Shown one piece after another: positions 45,785-53,469 of a stretch of DNA of 64,000 nt (the stretch's first letter is position 1; each line of letters starts with the position of its first letter). The translations under genes were made by a program, and so were the position numbers. The notes below the pieces were generated by a model. It was not told where the DNA came from. It saw only the letters and a list, made by a program, of their open reading frames with translations, and ran no database searches. Source of the stretch: an uncultured Clostridia bacterium (GTDB taxonomy: Bacteria; Bacillota; Clostridia; Christensenellales; Borkfalkiaceae); NCBI GenBank assembly GCA_934271245.1, contig CAKQQY010000004.1, positions 1 to 64,000 of the forward strand. Direction: 5' to 3'.

Positions 45785-47461
45785 TCAGATCGAGTTCTTC
45801 ATTAAATCGCTCCAAAGCAAACTGTATATCTCTTTCATTCCGCCGAAATACTTTTCGGCAGTCATGTTAGCGTACGAATAGAAAGTGTTGAACGGACAGG
45901 AAACTTCCTCTTTTCCGCCGCCTACGCAGTTGGACGAATAGAAATAAGGATAATGTTTACCTTGTCTGTTTTTAAAGACGTCGGAAATTCTGTCTTCTTT
46001 ATTTTTCAGAATCTTATCTGATTTAAATATATCGTAGATATTCTGAGCGTAATAGGAAAGACTGTCGTATTCGTCATCGGTCAAATCGTAATCGTATGCA
46101 AGGCCGATGCCTGTTGTCACGTTGAAAGCGCGTAACGCTTCGTCGGTACAAAAATATTTTAAGAATTTCTTTGCAAGTTCCTGCTTCGAAGAATATACCG
46201 GAATAAATGCCGTGCTGTTAGACGTCAGAATCGTTTTAACGGTTTTATCTTCAACCACGGAGGCGTCTAATCTCGGAGACAACATTGCTCCGAACCTACG
46301 AGTTTTATAGGCGTATTTTTCATTGTCAGGGCCTTTAGCCATTTGTTCAAACATCGCAAGCGCTTCGTTTTCCCACCAGGAACCTTCAATAATCATCGCA
46401 ATTCTTTCGTTGGTTTTCGCGCTTAAAAGAAACTCGTTCTGCGCTTTAATCTGGTTTTGCGTGGTCTTAAAAGCGTTCTGACTGTAATACCCGTTGTTTC
46501 TGTTCACGAGTTCTTCGGTAAGTTCCAAGGCCTCCAACGCCCCTTTCGAATCAGCCGTAAGATAGCCGTTTTTAGCGTTGATGTCCACTTTTTCTCCGGC
46601 AGTGTTATAAACGCTCCCCGTGAGAGACTTATAAGCCCTTGCGCGAGCCCCGTTATCGTAAGAATAGTCGAGATTAAATACGAATGCATTCATATAATTC
46701 GGATACTGTCCTGCCCACGTGTACGGCTTAACGCCCCTCGATTTAATTCTTTGCAACAACGCTTTATATTCGCTTTCGGTAACGGGTAATCCGTCGTCAT
46801 ACGTACCCGCAATGCCGTCGGCGCCCACGGACTTCTCACCCGTACCGGTCCATTTCAGATTGTTCTCGGTGCTTTCCGCAGAAATAAAAAACTGCTTTTC
46901 TTCAAACAAATCCACGTCGTAACAAGATAAGCCGAAGTGAGTCTGAGTAGTGGGAATATAATAAATTTTCCCGTCCTGCGCCCAATATCCCTGTTCCAGA
47001 TAATAAGGCAACATCTTTTCACGAATCGTGGTCGTTTCGCCGAAACCTATCGGCTCGTCGATAAAATCGTCAAGAGAGATAATCATATTACCGTTTACTA
47101 TTTCTTCTCTCGGCGTCGTGGTAAAATACACGTCGTAATTATACGTGCTCATTTTAGAGTACAGGGTATACCCCGTGATTTCGTCTTTCAAATAAGGACT
47201 GAGTATAACCTGCACACCCTTTTTACCTTCTTCGAAAGTTTCGTCTTTACACGCCTCTTCAAAGGCTTTCTTCATATTCGATATCCATACGTTCCCCGCG
47301 CCGCCGTTATAACTCGCCACGTATAACTGCGTTTTCGTTTCGTCGATTTTTTCCGTACTTCCGTCATCGGGACCACACCCCACGGCACTTACGCTCATGA
47401 TAATACAGACAAGCATTATTGCTATCACGGAAAGAAAATTTTTCTTACCAGACATTTTCAT
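45785..47461 (-). CDS. Long sugar-binding lipoprotein of ABC importer 2
   Basis: This 558-residue extracellular binding protein has the lipobox SAVGC (C29). It belongs to the long class of CUT1 binding proteins, well above the roughly 420 residues of the importer 1 protein. Characteristic features are the LYVASYNGGAGNVWI start, WAQDGKIYYIPTTQTHFGL and the C-terminal AKKFLKYFCTDEALRAFNVTTG. It heads the operon. The ATG at 47461 follows AGGAGA by five bases; an ATG two codons earlier overlaps that ribosome site. The ligand is likely a complex oligosaccharide with amino sugars, given the GH20-like gene downstream. Confidence 0.9.
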   Translation of the reverse strand: MKMSGKKNFLSVIAIMLVCIIMSVSAVGCGPDDGSTEKIDETKTQLYVASYNGGAGNVWISNMKKAFEEACKDETFEEGKKGVQVILSPYLKDEITGYTLYSKMSTYNYDVYFTTTPREEIVNGNMIISLDDFIDEPIGFGETTTIREKMLPYYLEQGYWAQDGKIYYIPTTQTHFGLSCYDVDLFEEKQFFISAESTENNLKWTGTGEKSVGADGIAGTYDDGLPVTESEYKALLQRIKSRGVKPYTWAGQYPNYMNAFVFNLDYSYDNGARARAYKSLTGSVYNTAGEKVDINAKNGYLTADSKGALEALELTEELVNRNNGYYSQNAFKTTQNQIKAQNEFLLSAKTNERIAMIIEGSWWENEALAMFEQMAKGPDNEKYAYKTRRFGAMLSPRLDASVVEDKTVKTILTSNSTAFIPVYSSKQELAKKFLKYFCTDEALRAFNVTTGIGLAYDYDLTDDEYDSLSYYAQNIYDIFKSDKILKNKEDRISDVFKNRQGKHYPYFYSSNCVGGGKEEVSCPFNTFYSYANMTAEKYFGGMKEIYSLLWSDLMKNSI

Positions 47462-47512
47462 CAACATCTCCTTTCATAAACATTTATTGAAAATTATTTT
47501 CATTTTTACTCT

Positions 47513-47541
47513 ATCCTACAAAGGATCCCCCTATAAGTAAA
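47513..47541 (-). promoter_or_regulatory. Proposed promoter of the ABC2 operon
   Basis: On the minus strand TTTACT (47541-47536) is followed after 17 bases by TAGGAT (47518-47513). Both hexamers are weak (4 of 6), as expected for an activated promoter, and the position relative to motif A matches the GH2-nag promoter exactly. Confidence 0.5.
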
Positions 47542-47555
47542 TAGATAAAATCAAC
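47540..47555 (-). promoter_or_regulatory. Shared motif A, ABC2 operon copy
   Basis: AATAGATAAAATCAAC on the plus strand differs at one of 16 positions from the copy at 31181-31196. It overlaps the proposed -35 in the same way. Confidence 0.55.
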
Positions 47556-47719
47556 ATTATGGTCAGAATTTCCGATTTTTTTCAACGGATATTTCATTCT
47601 CCGAGCAGTAATCGTTATTCGAAAAAAGTTTATTTCGGGTTTAAATAATCGAAAATTTCAAAAACCGTCTGACGTAAATAATAATTAAAACACAGTCAAA
47701 ATTTTACATAGAGTAGGTT

Positions 47720-47748
47720 TTGTCCATTGTTTTTACGTTTATTACATT
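47720..47748 (+). promoter_or_regulatory. Promoter of the GH94-like gene
   Basis: TTGTCC (47720-47725), 17 bases, then TACATT (47743-47748), about 80 bases before the start codon. Confidence 0.65.
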
Positions 47749-47765
47749 GTAAAATAAAATAAAAC

Positions 47766-47792
47766 GAAGAACGTCAATACATAACGTTCTTC
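47766..47792 (+). other. Leader hairpin before the GH94-like gene
   Basis: GAAGAACGT (47766-47774) pairs perfectly with ACGTTCTTC (47784-47792) across a 9-base loop, starting about 10 bases after the predicted transcription start. CAAAAACAGG follows, so it is not a terminator. It may stabilise the 5' end or bind a regulator. Confidence 0.45.
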
Positions 47793-47828
47793 AAAAACAG
47801 GACGGATCCTAATCTTAGGGAGTTTTTT

Positions 47829-50342
47829 ATGCTTATTGAAAAAATGCAGGAATTACTGAAAGAAATTAAAACTACGTTACACGAAAACAGCGCCGGACAA
47901 AGAATTCCGGGGAACGTATTCTTTATGAAAGACGGAAACGTTCTGTGTACGGAACGACAAAAAGGAGAATCGCGCTTTCCTTATGCTAACGACGGATATA
48001 TTTTATGGGCTCACTCCACGGGTCATATTCACGTTAAATCCGGGATTTTCAACGTGTTTAAACCTGTATACGACAGCAATAATATCAACGTCGAATTTAT
48101 TGCCGGTATCAAATCCCCTAACGGCGAATATTTTCCCCTTTCCCTTACGGGCGCAGCGAAACAACTTTATGAACCGTACAACGTAAAAAGGTATTTGGCG
48201 TATACTCTTTCGGCAGCGTACTATATCACCGAAACGGATATTGCCGATTTTGTCGTAAGAGCAAGCGTTTCCGAAACGCAGGAACTGCAGTTTTCCGTCG
48301 GTTGTCGTAAAAAAGACAATTCGCCTGCCGAAATATATATATTATCCTATTTCGACCCGTTCTTAAAAGACGGCGAATCGGATAACATGTGGGAATACCG
48401 TACAAGAAAATGCAAGTATATCGGCGACGGAAAATTTATCGCTTTCCGAACAGGTCGCAAACCGAAACTGGGCATCAAACGGACATTTTCAAATATATCG
48501 GACTTTTCTTCGGAAACAACCACGATAAGAGCCGGAATTTTAGGCACGGAACGTGGGATTCTCACCGCTTCTCCCGTATTGAAAACCGGCGAATTTATTA
48601 AAGACGTTCTTTTGTCAGGCGGAGCAATTGCTTCCGAAATAGTAAAATTCCGCTTGGAAAATTCAATGAGAATCGATTACGTATTGCCGTTGGATATGAG
48701 CGGAGACAAAATTGAAGAAATGCTCGGATTCCCTGTTTCGGCGCATACGATAGACGAAGAAATCGAGAAAGCGGAGTTTAACGAACGAAATAAGTTTAAC
48801 CGTCTAGATATTGCTTTCGAAGGTGTAATCGATTCAAACGATTTCGTAATAAATCAATTCTTAAAAAAAGTACAGAAACAGGTAGACAATTGCGCTACGG
48901 GAAGGTACTATGTCGACGACCTTATGGGCATTCGCGACGTATACCAACAACTCGAACAAGCATTGATATGGAATCCTGAACAATCGCGCAAACAGATGCT
49001 TACCGCGCTTGGTTTTATATTGAAAAACGGTCGGGCGCCAAGGCAATACTCACTTCCGTTAAACAATGGCGACAACCCAAAAATGGACTGGCGCGAATTT
49101 ATCGATCAAGGCAACTGGATTATTTCATGTTTCTATTCATACCTTGCCTGGACGGGAGATTACAGTATATTATACGAAAACGTCGGCTACGCCGAAATAA
49201 TAGACGGAAAAACGTTCTGCCGTAACGAAAAAAAAGACAGCGTTTTAGTTCATTTGCTCAAAATTACCGAGTACCTGATCAGCAAAATAGATACGGAAGA
49301 CGGCACAAACTGCCTGCGTATCCTTTTCGGCGATTGGAACGATTCAATTAACGGTTTAGGTCAAACTAAAAACGTAGGAAAAGAATTCGGTACGGGCGTG
49401 TCCGTAATGGCGTCGCTACATCTCTATCAGAATCTTTCCGAAATGTCTCAGATCCTTGAAAAAATCGGCGAAAGAGACGACACTATCCGTCGATATAAAA
49501 CAATTCGCGAAAACTTGAAAAACGGTATAATTAAAAATGCAATAAAAACGAATTCTTCGGGTCAAAAACGAATCGTACACGGTTGGGGTGATCACGGCAG
49601 TTATCAAATCGGTAGTTTTTGCGATAGCGACGGCGCCTCCAGAATAAGTTTCGCGCCCTACGCGTTTTGGGCAACTTCCGGTCTTATCGATGAAACACCG
49701 GAACTCAAAAACGTGCTGATAAATAACATTCTCGCCCTTAGATCCAAATACGGAATACTTACCCTTACGCCCGCCTTTACCCCTACCTCACCCGGCGTCG
49801 GTAAAATCGCCACGATTCCAAAAGGTACAGCCGAAAACGAATGCGTTTATGTACATGCGTCAATGTTTTCGGTACTGGCATTGTTCCGTCTTGGACAGGC
49901 AGAAACGGCTTGGAAAGAATTTTATAAGATATTGCCGATTTCTAACCCCCAAATGACCAAAACTCCTTTCGTTATGTCAAACTCGTACTTAGATAATCCC
50001 GAACTCGGATATTTCGGGCAATCGCCGATCGACTGGTATACGGGTTCGGGAACCGTATGTTTGAAAAACGTAATACGCGGATTGATGGGAATTATCCCGG
50101 ATCTGAACGGAATTTCGATTCAAACGGCAAATAAACTACCCTGCAAAACACTCACGGCGACTTGCTCGATTAAAGGAAAAAGTTTTCGATTCGAATATAA
50201 AAACAACGGTAACGGAAAACGCACTTATACGTTCAACAACGTAACGCTATTATCCCCTCCGGATAACCTGACGGAAACCGAGAAGGTATACATTCCGGAA
50301 AGTCTTCTTGAAGAAAATAACATACTGAGCGTAAGTGATTAA
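47829..50342 (+). CDS. GH94-like disaccharide phosphorylase
   Basis: This 837-residue cytoplasmic protein resembles GH94 cellobiose/chitobiose phosphorylases. An N-terminal beta-sandwich (about 1-300) is followed by a helical linker and an (alpha/alpha)6 barrel. Key segments are GRYYVDDLMGIRDVYQQLEQAL (about 358-379), DWREFIDQGNWI (420-431), GDWNDSINGLG (501-511), WGDHGSYQIGSF and DWYTGSGT. The GDWND segment matches the conserved motif that carries the catalytic acid in GH94. AGGGAG precedes the ATG. It is divergent from ABC2. N,N'-diacetylchitobiose is an attractive substrate because of nearby nagA, nagB and GH20 genes, but other beta-disaccharides are possible. Confidence 0.82.
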   Translation: MLIEKMQELLKEIKTTLHENSAGQRIPGNVFFMKDGNVLCTERQKGESRFPYANDGYILWAHSTGHIHVKSGIFNVFKPVYDSNNINVEFIAGIKSPNGEYFPLSLTGAAKQLYEPYNVKRYLAYTLSAAYYITETDIADFVVRASVSETQELQFSVGCRKKDNSPAEIYILSYFDPFLKDGESDNMWEYRTRKCKYIGDGKFIAFRTGRKPKLGIKRTFSNISDFSSETTTIRAGILGTERGILTASPVLKTGEFIKDVLLSGGAIASEIVKFRLENSMRIDYVLPLDMSGDKIEEMLGFPVSAHTIDEEIEKAEFNERNKFNRLDIAFEGVIDSNDFVINQFLKKVQKQVDNCATGRYYVDDLMGIRDVYQQLEQALIWNPEQSRKQMLTALGFILKNGRAPRQYSLPLNNGDNPKMDWREFIDQGNWIISCFYSYLAWTGDYSILYENVGYAEIIDGKTFCRNEKKDSVLVHLLKITEYLISKIDTEDGTNCLRILFGDWNDSINGLGQTKNVGKEFGTGVSVMASLHLYQNLSEMSQILEKIGERDDTIRRYKTIRENLKNGIIKNAIKTNSSGQKRIVHGWGDHGSYQIGSFCDSDGASRISFAPYAFWATSGLIDETPELKNVLINNILALRSKYGILTLTPAFTPTSPGVGKIATIPKGTAENECVYVHASMFSVLALFRLGQAETAWKEFYKILPISNPQMTKTPFVMSNSYLDNPELGYFGQSPIDWYTGSGTVCLKNVIRGLMGIIPDLNGISIQTANKLPCKTLTATCSIKGKSFRFEYKNNGNGKRTYTFNNVTLLSPPDNLTETEKVYIPESLLEENNILSVSD

Positions 50343-50360
50343 AGCCGACGTAACAGTCAT

Positions 50361-50389
50361 GAAATTTGCTATCAAATAAATTTCGTTTT
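50361..50389 (+). terminator. Weak terminator after the GH94-like gene
   Basis: GAAATTT (50361-50367) pairs with AAATTTC (50378-50384) and GTTTT follows. The stem is AT-rich, so the call is tentative. Confidence 0.4.
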
Positions 50390-50391
50390 AC

Positions 50392-50610
50392 TTAACTGCA
50401 TAAAAATCGTAGCGGCATCGTCGCGTCCTTTCGGGAAACGCAACAAGTAATGATTGTCTTTGTTTCATACTATAAATGCAGGGCTTGCGACATAATGGTT
50501 TCCGTTTTTCGATAAACATTTTTATTTTTCTCGTCGTAATTGAAGTAAAGGAACGATATTTGCCTGTTCTCGCTTATCGCGCGGTCGATAGCGTCCACAT
50601 TATAGATAAA
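50392..50610 (-). pseudogene. Frameshifted remnant of a WYL-domain regulator
   Basis: On the minus strand, one frame reads IYNVDAIDRAISENRQISF then LYFNYDEKNKNVYRKTET, which is the start of a WYL domain. Near 50493-50507 the homology moves to another frame, HYVASPAFIV, is interrupted by a TGA at 50469-50467 where family members have Trp, and continues NKDNHYLLRFPKGRDDAATI. WYL domains read through this region as SPAxxxWNKDNYYL-like sequence. The N-terminal helix-turn-helix and the C-terminal end are missing. It is therefore a decayed transcriptional regulator gene, not a functional one. Confidence 0.7.
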
Positions 50611-50780
50611 AGAACTGCTATCCCGACACACTCCTTTCTGTCGCCCACGAACCTTTCGCGGCATAAAGCCGTCTGCGACTGCTACGGATAAAGCGATACG
50701 AACACCCCTATACGAACCCCGAAAAGACCGAAACGACGGCACGCCGACAACCGAAAATGCTGATAAACCCTGCATTTTTG

Positions 50781-50827
50781 CAAAAGAAAAACCTAAACCA
50801 AACACTTTCGTATTCGATTTAGGTTTT
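50781..50827 (-). terminator. Terminator downstream of the tRNA-Ser fragment
   Basis: On the minus strand AAAACCTAAA pairs with TTTAGGTTTT and is followed by TTCTTTTG. It begins four bases past the CCA of the tRNA-Ser remnant, just as the native terminator of a tRNA gene would. Confidence 0.6.
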
Positions 50828-50830
50828 ATT

Positions 50831-50851
50831 TGGCGGAGGCTGAGGGATTCG
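50831..50851 (-). pseudogene. 3' fragment of a tRNA-Ser gene (possible att site)
   Basis: The 21 bases on the minus strand match tRNA positions 56-76 without a gap: CGAAT (56-60, T-loop end), CCCTC (61-65, T-stem), AGCCTCC (66-72, acceptor), G73 and CCA. G73 with this acceptor half is typical of bacterial tRNA-Ser. The sequence before position 56 is not a tRNA (no GGAGGCT 5' acceptor strand). Such displaced tRNA 3' ends usually mark the far end of an element integrated by a tyrosine recombinase. Confidence 0.65.
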
Positions 50852-50908
50852 CTCTTGTCTTTTGCAAAGCAATTTCCTTTATCTCCTGCCTATGCTTTGC
50901 AAAAGCCT

Positions 50909-50947
50909 TCGGGCGTAGTTATAACGGCGTTTAACTTATTTAAGTAG
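50909..50947 (+). pseudogene. Fossil of the TSUP transporter gene 3' end
   Basis: Twelve codons reading SGVVITAFNLFK plus a stop match the end of the TSUP gene at 23403-23441 (LGIVIMAFNLFK plus stop). From the second codon to the last Lys codon, 33 of 36 bases agree. Nothing before it resembles the rest of the gene. Confidence 0.6.
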
Positions 50948-50996
50948 TTTAATAGTATGTTTTTCACCGTTGCAGTTCTTTGAACACGGTCGGGAT

Positions 50997-51037
50997 ACAC
51001 AAAAAACGGGCGACCTTTTGCCACCCGTTTTTTGTGT
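50997..51037. terminator. Terminator of the GH78-GH2-RpiB operon
   Basis: ACACAAAAAACGGG (50997-51010) pairs perfectly with CCCGTTTTTTGTGT (51024-51037) across a 13-base loop. It lies 77 bases beyond the RpiB-family stop codon and is symmetrical, so it can act in both directions. Confidence 0.85.
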
Positions 51038-51113
51038 TAATAACTTAGTCTGCGACCGTCGCAATTTTTTCAAAAACGAACTTCGCGATTTCTTATACTA
51101 CTTCGCTTCTTTC

Positions 51114-51692
51114 TTATTCCGGTTTTTTATCGAAATCGAGAGTCAAATCGTAATCCCCGAGTTTATTTACCTTAAAACCGTTCTTCTTATACTCTTCGTA
51201 GTTAAACGCTTCGAGTTCGTCGATAGCGAGTTTGTGGAATTCATAGAAATTATGCCACCATTCCCAGCCGCTGCCAAGCGAATTGGCAAGGTATGCGTCC
51301 GCTATATCGCACGCCGTTTGCGGCGCCACGTAAAAAGCGCCCATCGCAAGAACGTTTACCCCGTTACCCGTTATCGCGCGGATTGCGGCAGGCAAACTTT
51401 CCACGACGCCCGCATGAACGTGCGGACATTTACTCGCGGCGATATGTATGCCCATACCCGTACCGCAAAATACGAGGGCTCTTTCATAATTCCCTTCTGA
51501 AATTTCCGCGCCGACTCTCAATCCTACCCTATGAAACATAAGGTCGGTATCGTTCGGATCGCTATCGGGTTTAACGCCCAGATCGAGAATCTTCCAACCT
51601 TTTTTTTCAAGGTGTTTTTTTACCGTTTCTTTTAACGGATACCCCGCAAAATCCGCTCCCATTACAAGATACTTGTCTTTTACCGTTTTCAT
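51114..51692 (-). CDS. RpiB/LacA/LacB family sugar-phosphate isomerase
   Basis: This 192-residue protein contains MGADFAGYPLKE at the N terminus, whose aspartate and glycine line the active site, and VFCGTGMGI (about 74-82) with the catalytic cysteine. These are family signatures of ribose-5-phosphate isomerase B and galactose-6-phosphate isomerase subunits. It is longer than the usual 145-150 residues, with a 40-residue C-terminal extension rich in aromatic residues (GWEWWHNFYEFHK). The pentose or deoxysugar context (GH78) suggests isomerisation of an aldose phosphate other than ribose phosphate. It is the last gene of its operon. Confidence 0.85.
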   Translation of the reverse strand: MKTVKDKYLVMGADFAGYPLKETVKKHLEKKGWKILDLGVKPDSDPNDTDLMFHRVGLRVGAEISEGNYERALVFCGTGMGIHIAASKCPHVHAGVVESLPAAIRAITGNGVNVLAMGAFYVAPQTACDIADAYLANSLGSGWEWWHNFYEFHKLAIDELEAFNYEEYKKNGFKVNKLGDYDLTLDFDKKPE

Positions 51693-51706
51693 TTTATTCT
51701 CCTTAT

Positions 51707-53467
51707 CTATTTTAACTCTTCGTATTTTGATTTACCGTCAAGAGCCTTTTTTAGTCTCTCCATTCTGTCGTTATCGAATTTACGTTCTCTGCTATAATAA
51801 TAAACGCCGTTTTGTTCTGTTTCGACGTCGTAAAGTTGTGTGTAGCAAAAGCCGCAGATTCTCGGATTATTCATAAGAATTTTAATAAAGGAAGTAAATC
51901 TGTCTTCATACTCGTCTTCCGTTTTCGGCGCAGCGCCGTATCCCCAACCGCCTTCTTTGACAGGCCATTGAAATCCGCCGAACTCGCTTAAAACATACGG
52001 TTCTCCGTTATATTTTTGTTTTAAGTTGTCGTAAGCCTCCCCTTCTTTCCAACTTCCGTACGCTTTTTCAAAATCCGCTATCTCCTGAACGTAATCGTGA
52101 GAATCAAAAAAATCCGTCTTTACGTGAGTAAACCAACTTACGTCCACCACGGGGCGAGTCGAATCGAATCTCTTTGTTTCAAGATATAATTGCTTTACAA
52201 AGTCGTCGCATTGACTTTTATTGTCATACGGGAAGTTTTCGTTTAACGGACACCACGTTACTATTGCGGGATGATTATAATCCCTCTCCACCGCTTCCAT
52301 CCATTCGGGTAAAAAGTTCAGAAAGGCTTCTCTGCCCGAATAATCAAAATTCCAACTGGGATATTCGCCCCAAACGATATAACCCGCCTTATCGCATTCG
52401 TACAAAAATCTTCTTTCGAATACTTTCTGATGTAATCTTGCCCCGTTAAACCCGACAGACATAGAAAGTTCTATATCTTTTTTGAGGTCGTCCGCACCCT
52501 GCGCCGTATATATACCGTCCTTATAATACCCTTGGTCCAGAACAAGTTTCTGCATTACTCTCTTTCCGTTAAGAAGCATGCCTTTATCGTCGACTTCTAC
52601 TTTTCTCATACCGAAATAAGAGGATACTTCGTCCGTACCGCTATCGCTTTCAACTTCGATTTTCAAGTCGTACAATCTGCCGTTCCCGATTTCCCAAAGT
52701 TCGGGGTTTTTTATCTCCATTTGCGTTTCGAGATATTTACCCGTTGAAACACAGTTTTTTTCGCTTACGGTTTCATTATCGTAAAGGGCGGTCAAGCGAA
52801 TTTTTTTATCGGAAACGCTATTGAAAAACAACTTAACGTTTGCGACTTCATTGTCTATATCGGGGGTAATAAAAACTTTTTCCAAATAATCGTCGGGCAC
52901 TGCTTCGAGCCAGACGCTTTGCCATATACCCGTCGTTCTCGTATAAAAACACCCGTGAGATTCATAGGAAATGCTTTGTTTCCCCGAAGGCTCTCTGCCG
53001 TTTCTCGGATCTCCCGCGCAATGTACAAGTATTGTCGCCTTGTTATCTTCTATATAATCCGTAACGTCGCAACTAAACGGCGTATACCCTCCCTCGTGCT
53101 TACATATAAACTTTTCGCCTATAAACACGAGCGTTTCATAATACGCGGCTTCGAAGTGTAAAATTATTCTTCCTTTCCAACTCGTCGGAATTTCCACTTC
53201 CTTTTTATACCAACACGCATTTATAAAATCTTTATATCCTATTCCCGACAAATCGCTTTCCGGACAAAAAGGAACGTTTATCTTACGCGAAAATTTCTTT
53301 TCGAGCATTTCACGATTGCGATAGTTAATAAGTTTGCCGTTTCCGTAATCTCCGATACGAATTCCGCTGTTGCCGAAGTCAAACTCGAAATCCCACTCTC
53401 CGTTTAAGGATAGCCATTTTTCTCTTACGAATTCGGGTCTCGGGTATTCGGTTCTGAATACTTTCAT
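51707..53467 (-). CDS. GH2 family glycoside hydrolase
   Basis: This 586-residue protein has a GH2 N-terminal jelly roll (about 1-190, with YPRPEFVREKWLSLNGEWDF), an Ig-like domain (about 190-290) and a TIM barrel with CPLNEN (acid/base E410) and YVLSEFGG (nucleophile E495). It lacks the C-terminal extra domains of the other GH2 protein at 28781. There is no signal peptide. Short GH2 enzymes of this kind include beta-glucuronidases and beta-galactosidases; the substrate cannot be assigned. It follows the GH78-like gene by two bases. Confidence 0.9.
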   Translation of the reverse strand: MKVFRTEYPRPEFVREKWLSLNGEWDFEFDFGNSGIRIGDYGNGKLINYRNREMLEKKFSRKINVPFCPESDLSGIGYKDFINACWYKKEVEIPTSWKGRIILHFEAAYYETLVFIGEKFICKHEGGYTPFSCDVTDYIEDNKATILVHCAGDPRNGREPSGKQSISYESHGCFYTRTTGIWQSVWLEAVPDDYLEKVFITPDIDNEVANVKLFFNSVSDKKIRLTALYDNETVSEKNCVSTGKYLETQMEIKNPELWEIGNGRLYDLKIEVESDSGTDEVSSYFGMRKVEVDDKGMLLNGKRVMQKLVLDQGYYKDGIYTAQGADDLKKDIELSMSVGFNGARLHQKVFERRFLYECDKAGYIVWGEYPSWNFDYSGREAFLNFLPEWMEAVERDYNHPAIVTWCPLNENFPYDNKSQCDDFVKQLYLETKRFDSTRPVVDVSWFTHVKTDFFDSHDYVQEIADFEKAYGSWKEGEAYDNLKQKYNGEPYVLSEFGGFQWPVKEGGWGYGAAPKTEDEYEDRFTSFIKILMNNPRICGFCYTQLYDVETEQNGVYYYSRERKFDNDRMERLKKALDGKSKYEELK

Positions 53468-53469
53468 AA

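Noticed and set aside
50470..50805. 111-codon frame as an intact gene
   Set aside because: Its last third is a WYL domain cut by a frameshift, and the first part crosses a terminator; it is better described as a pseudogene remnant.
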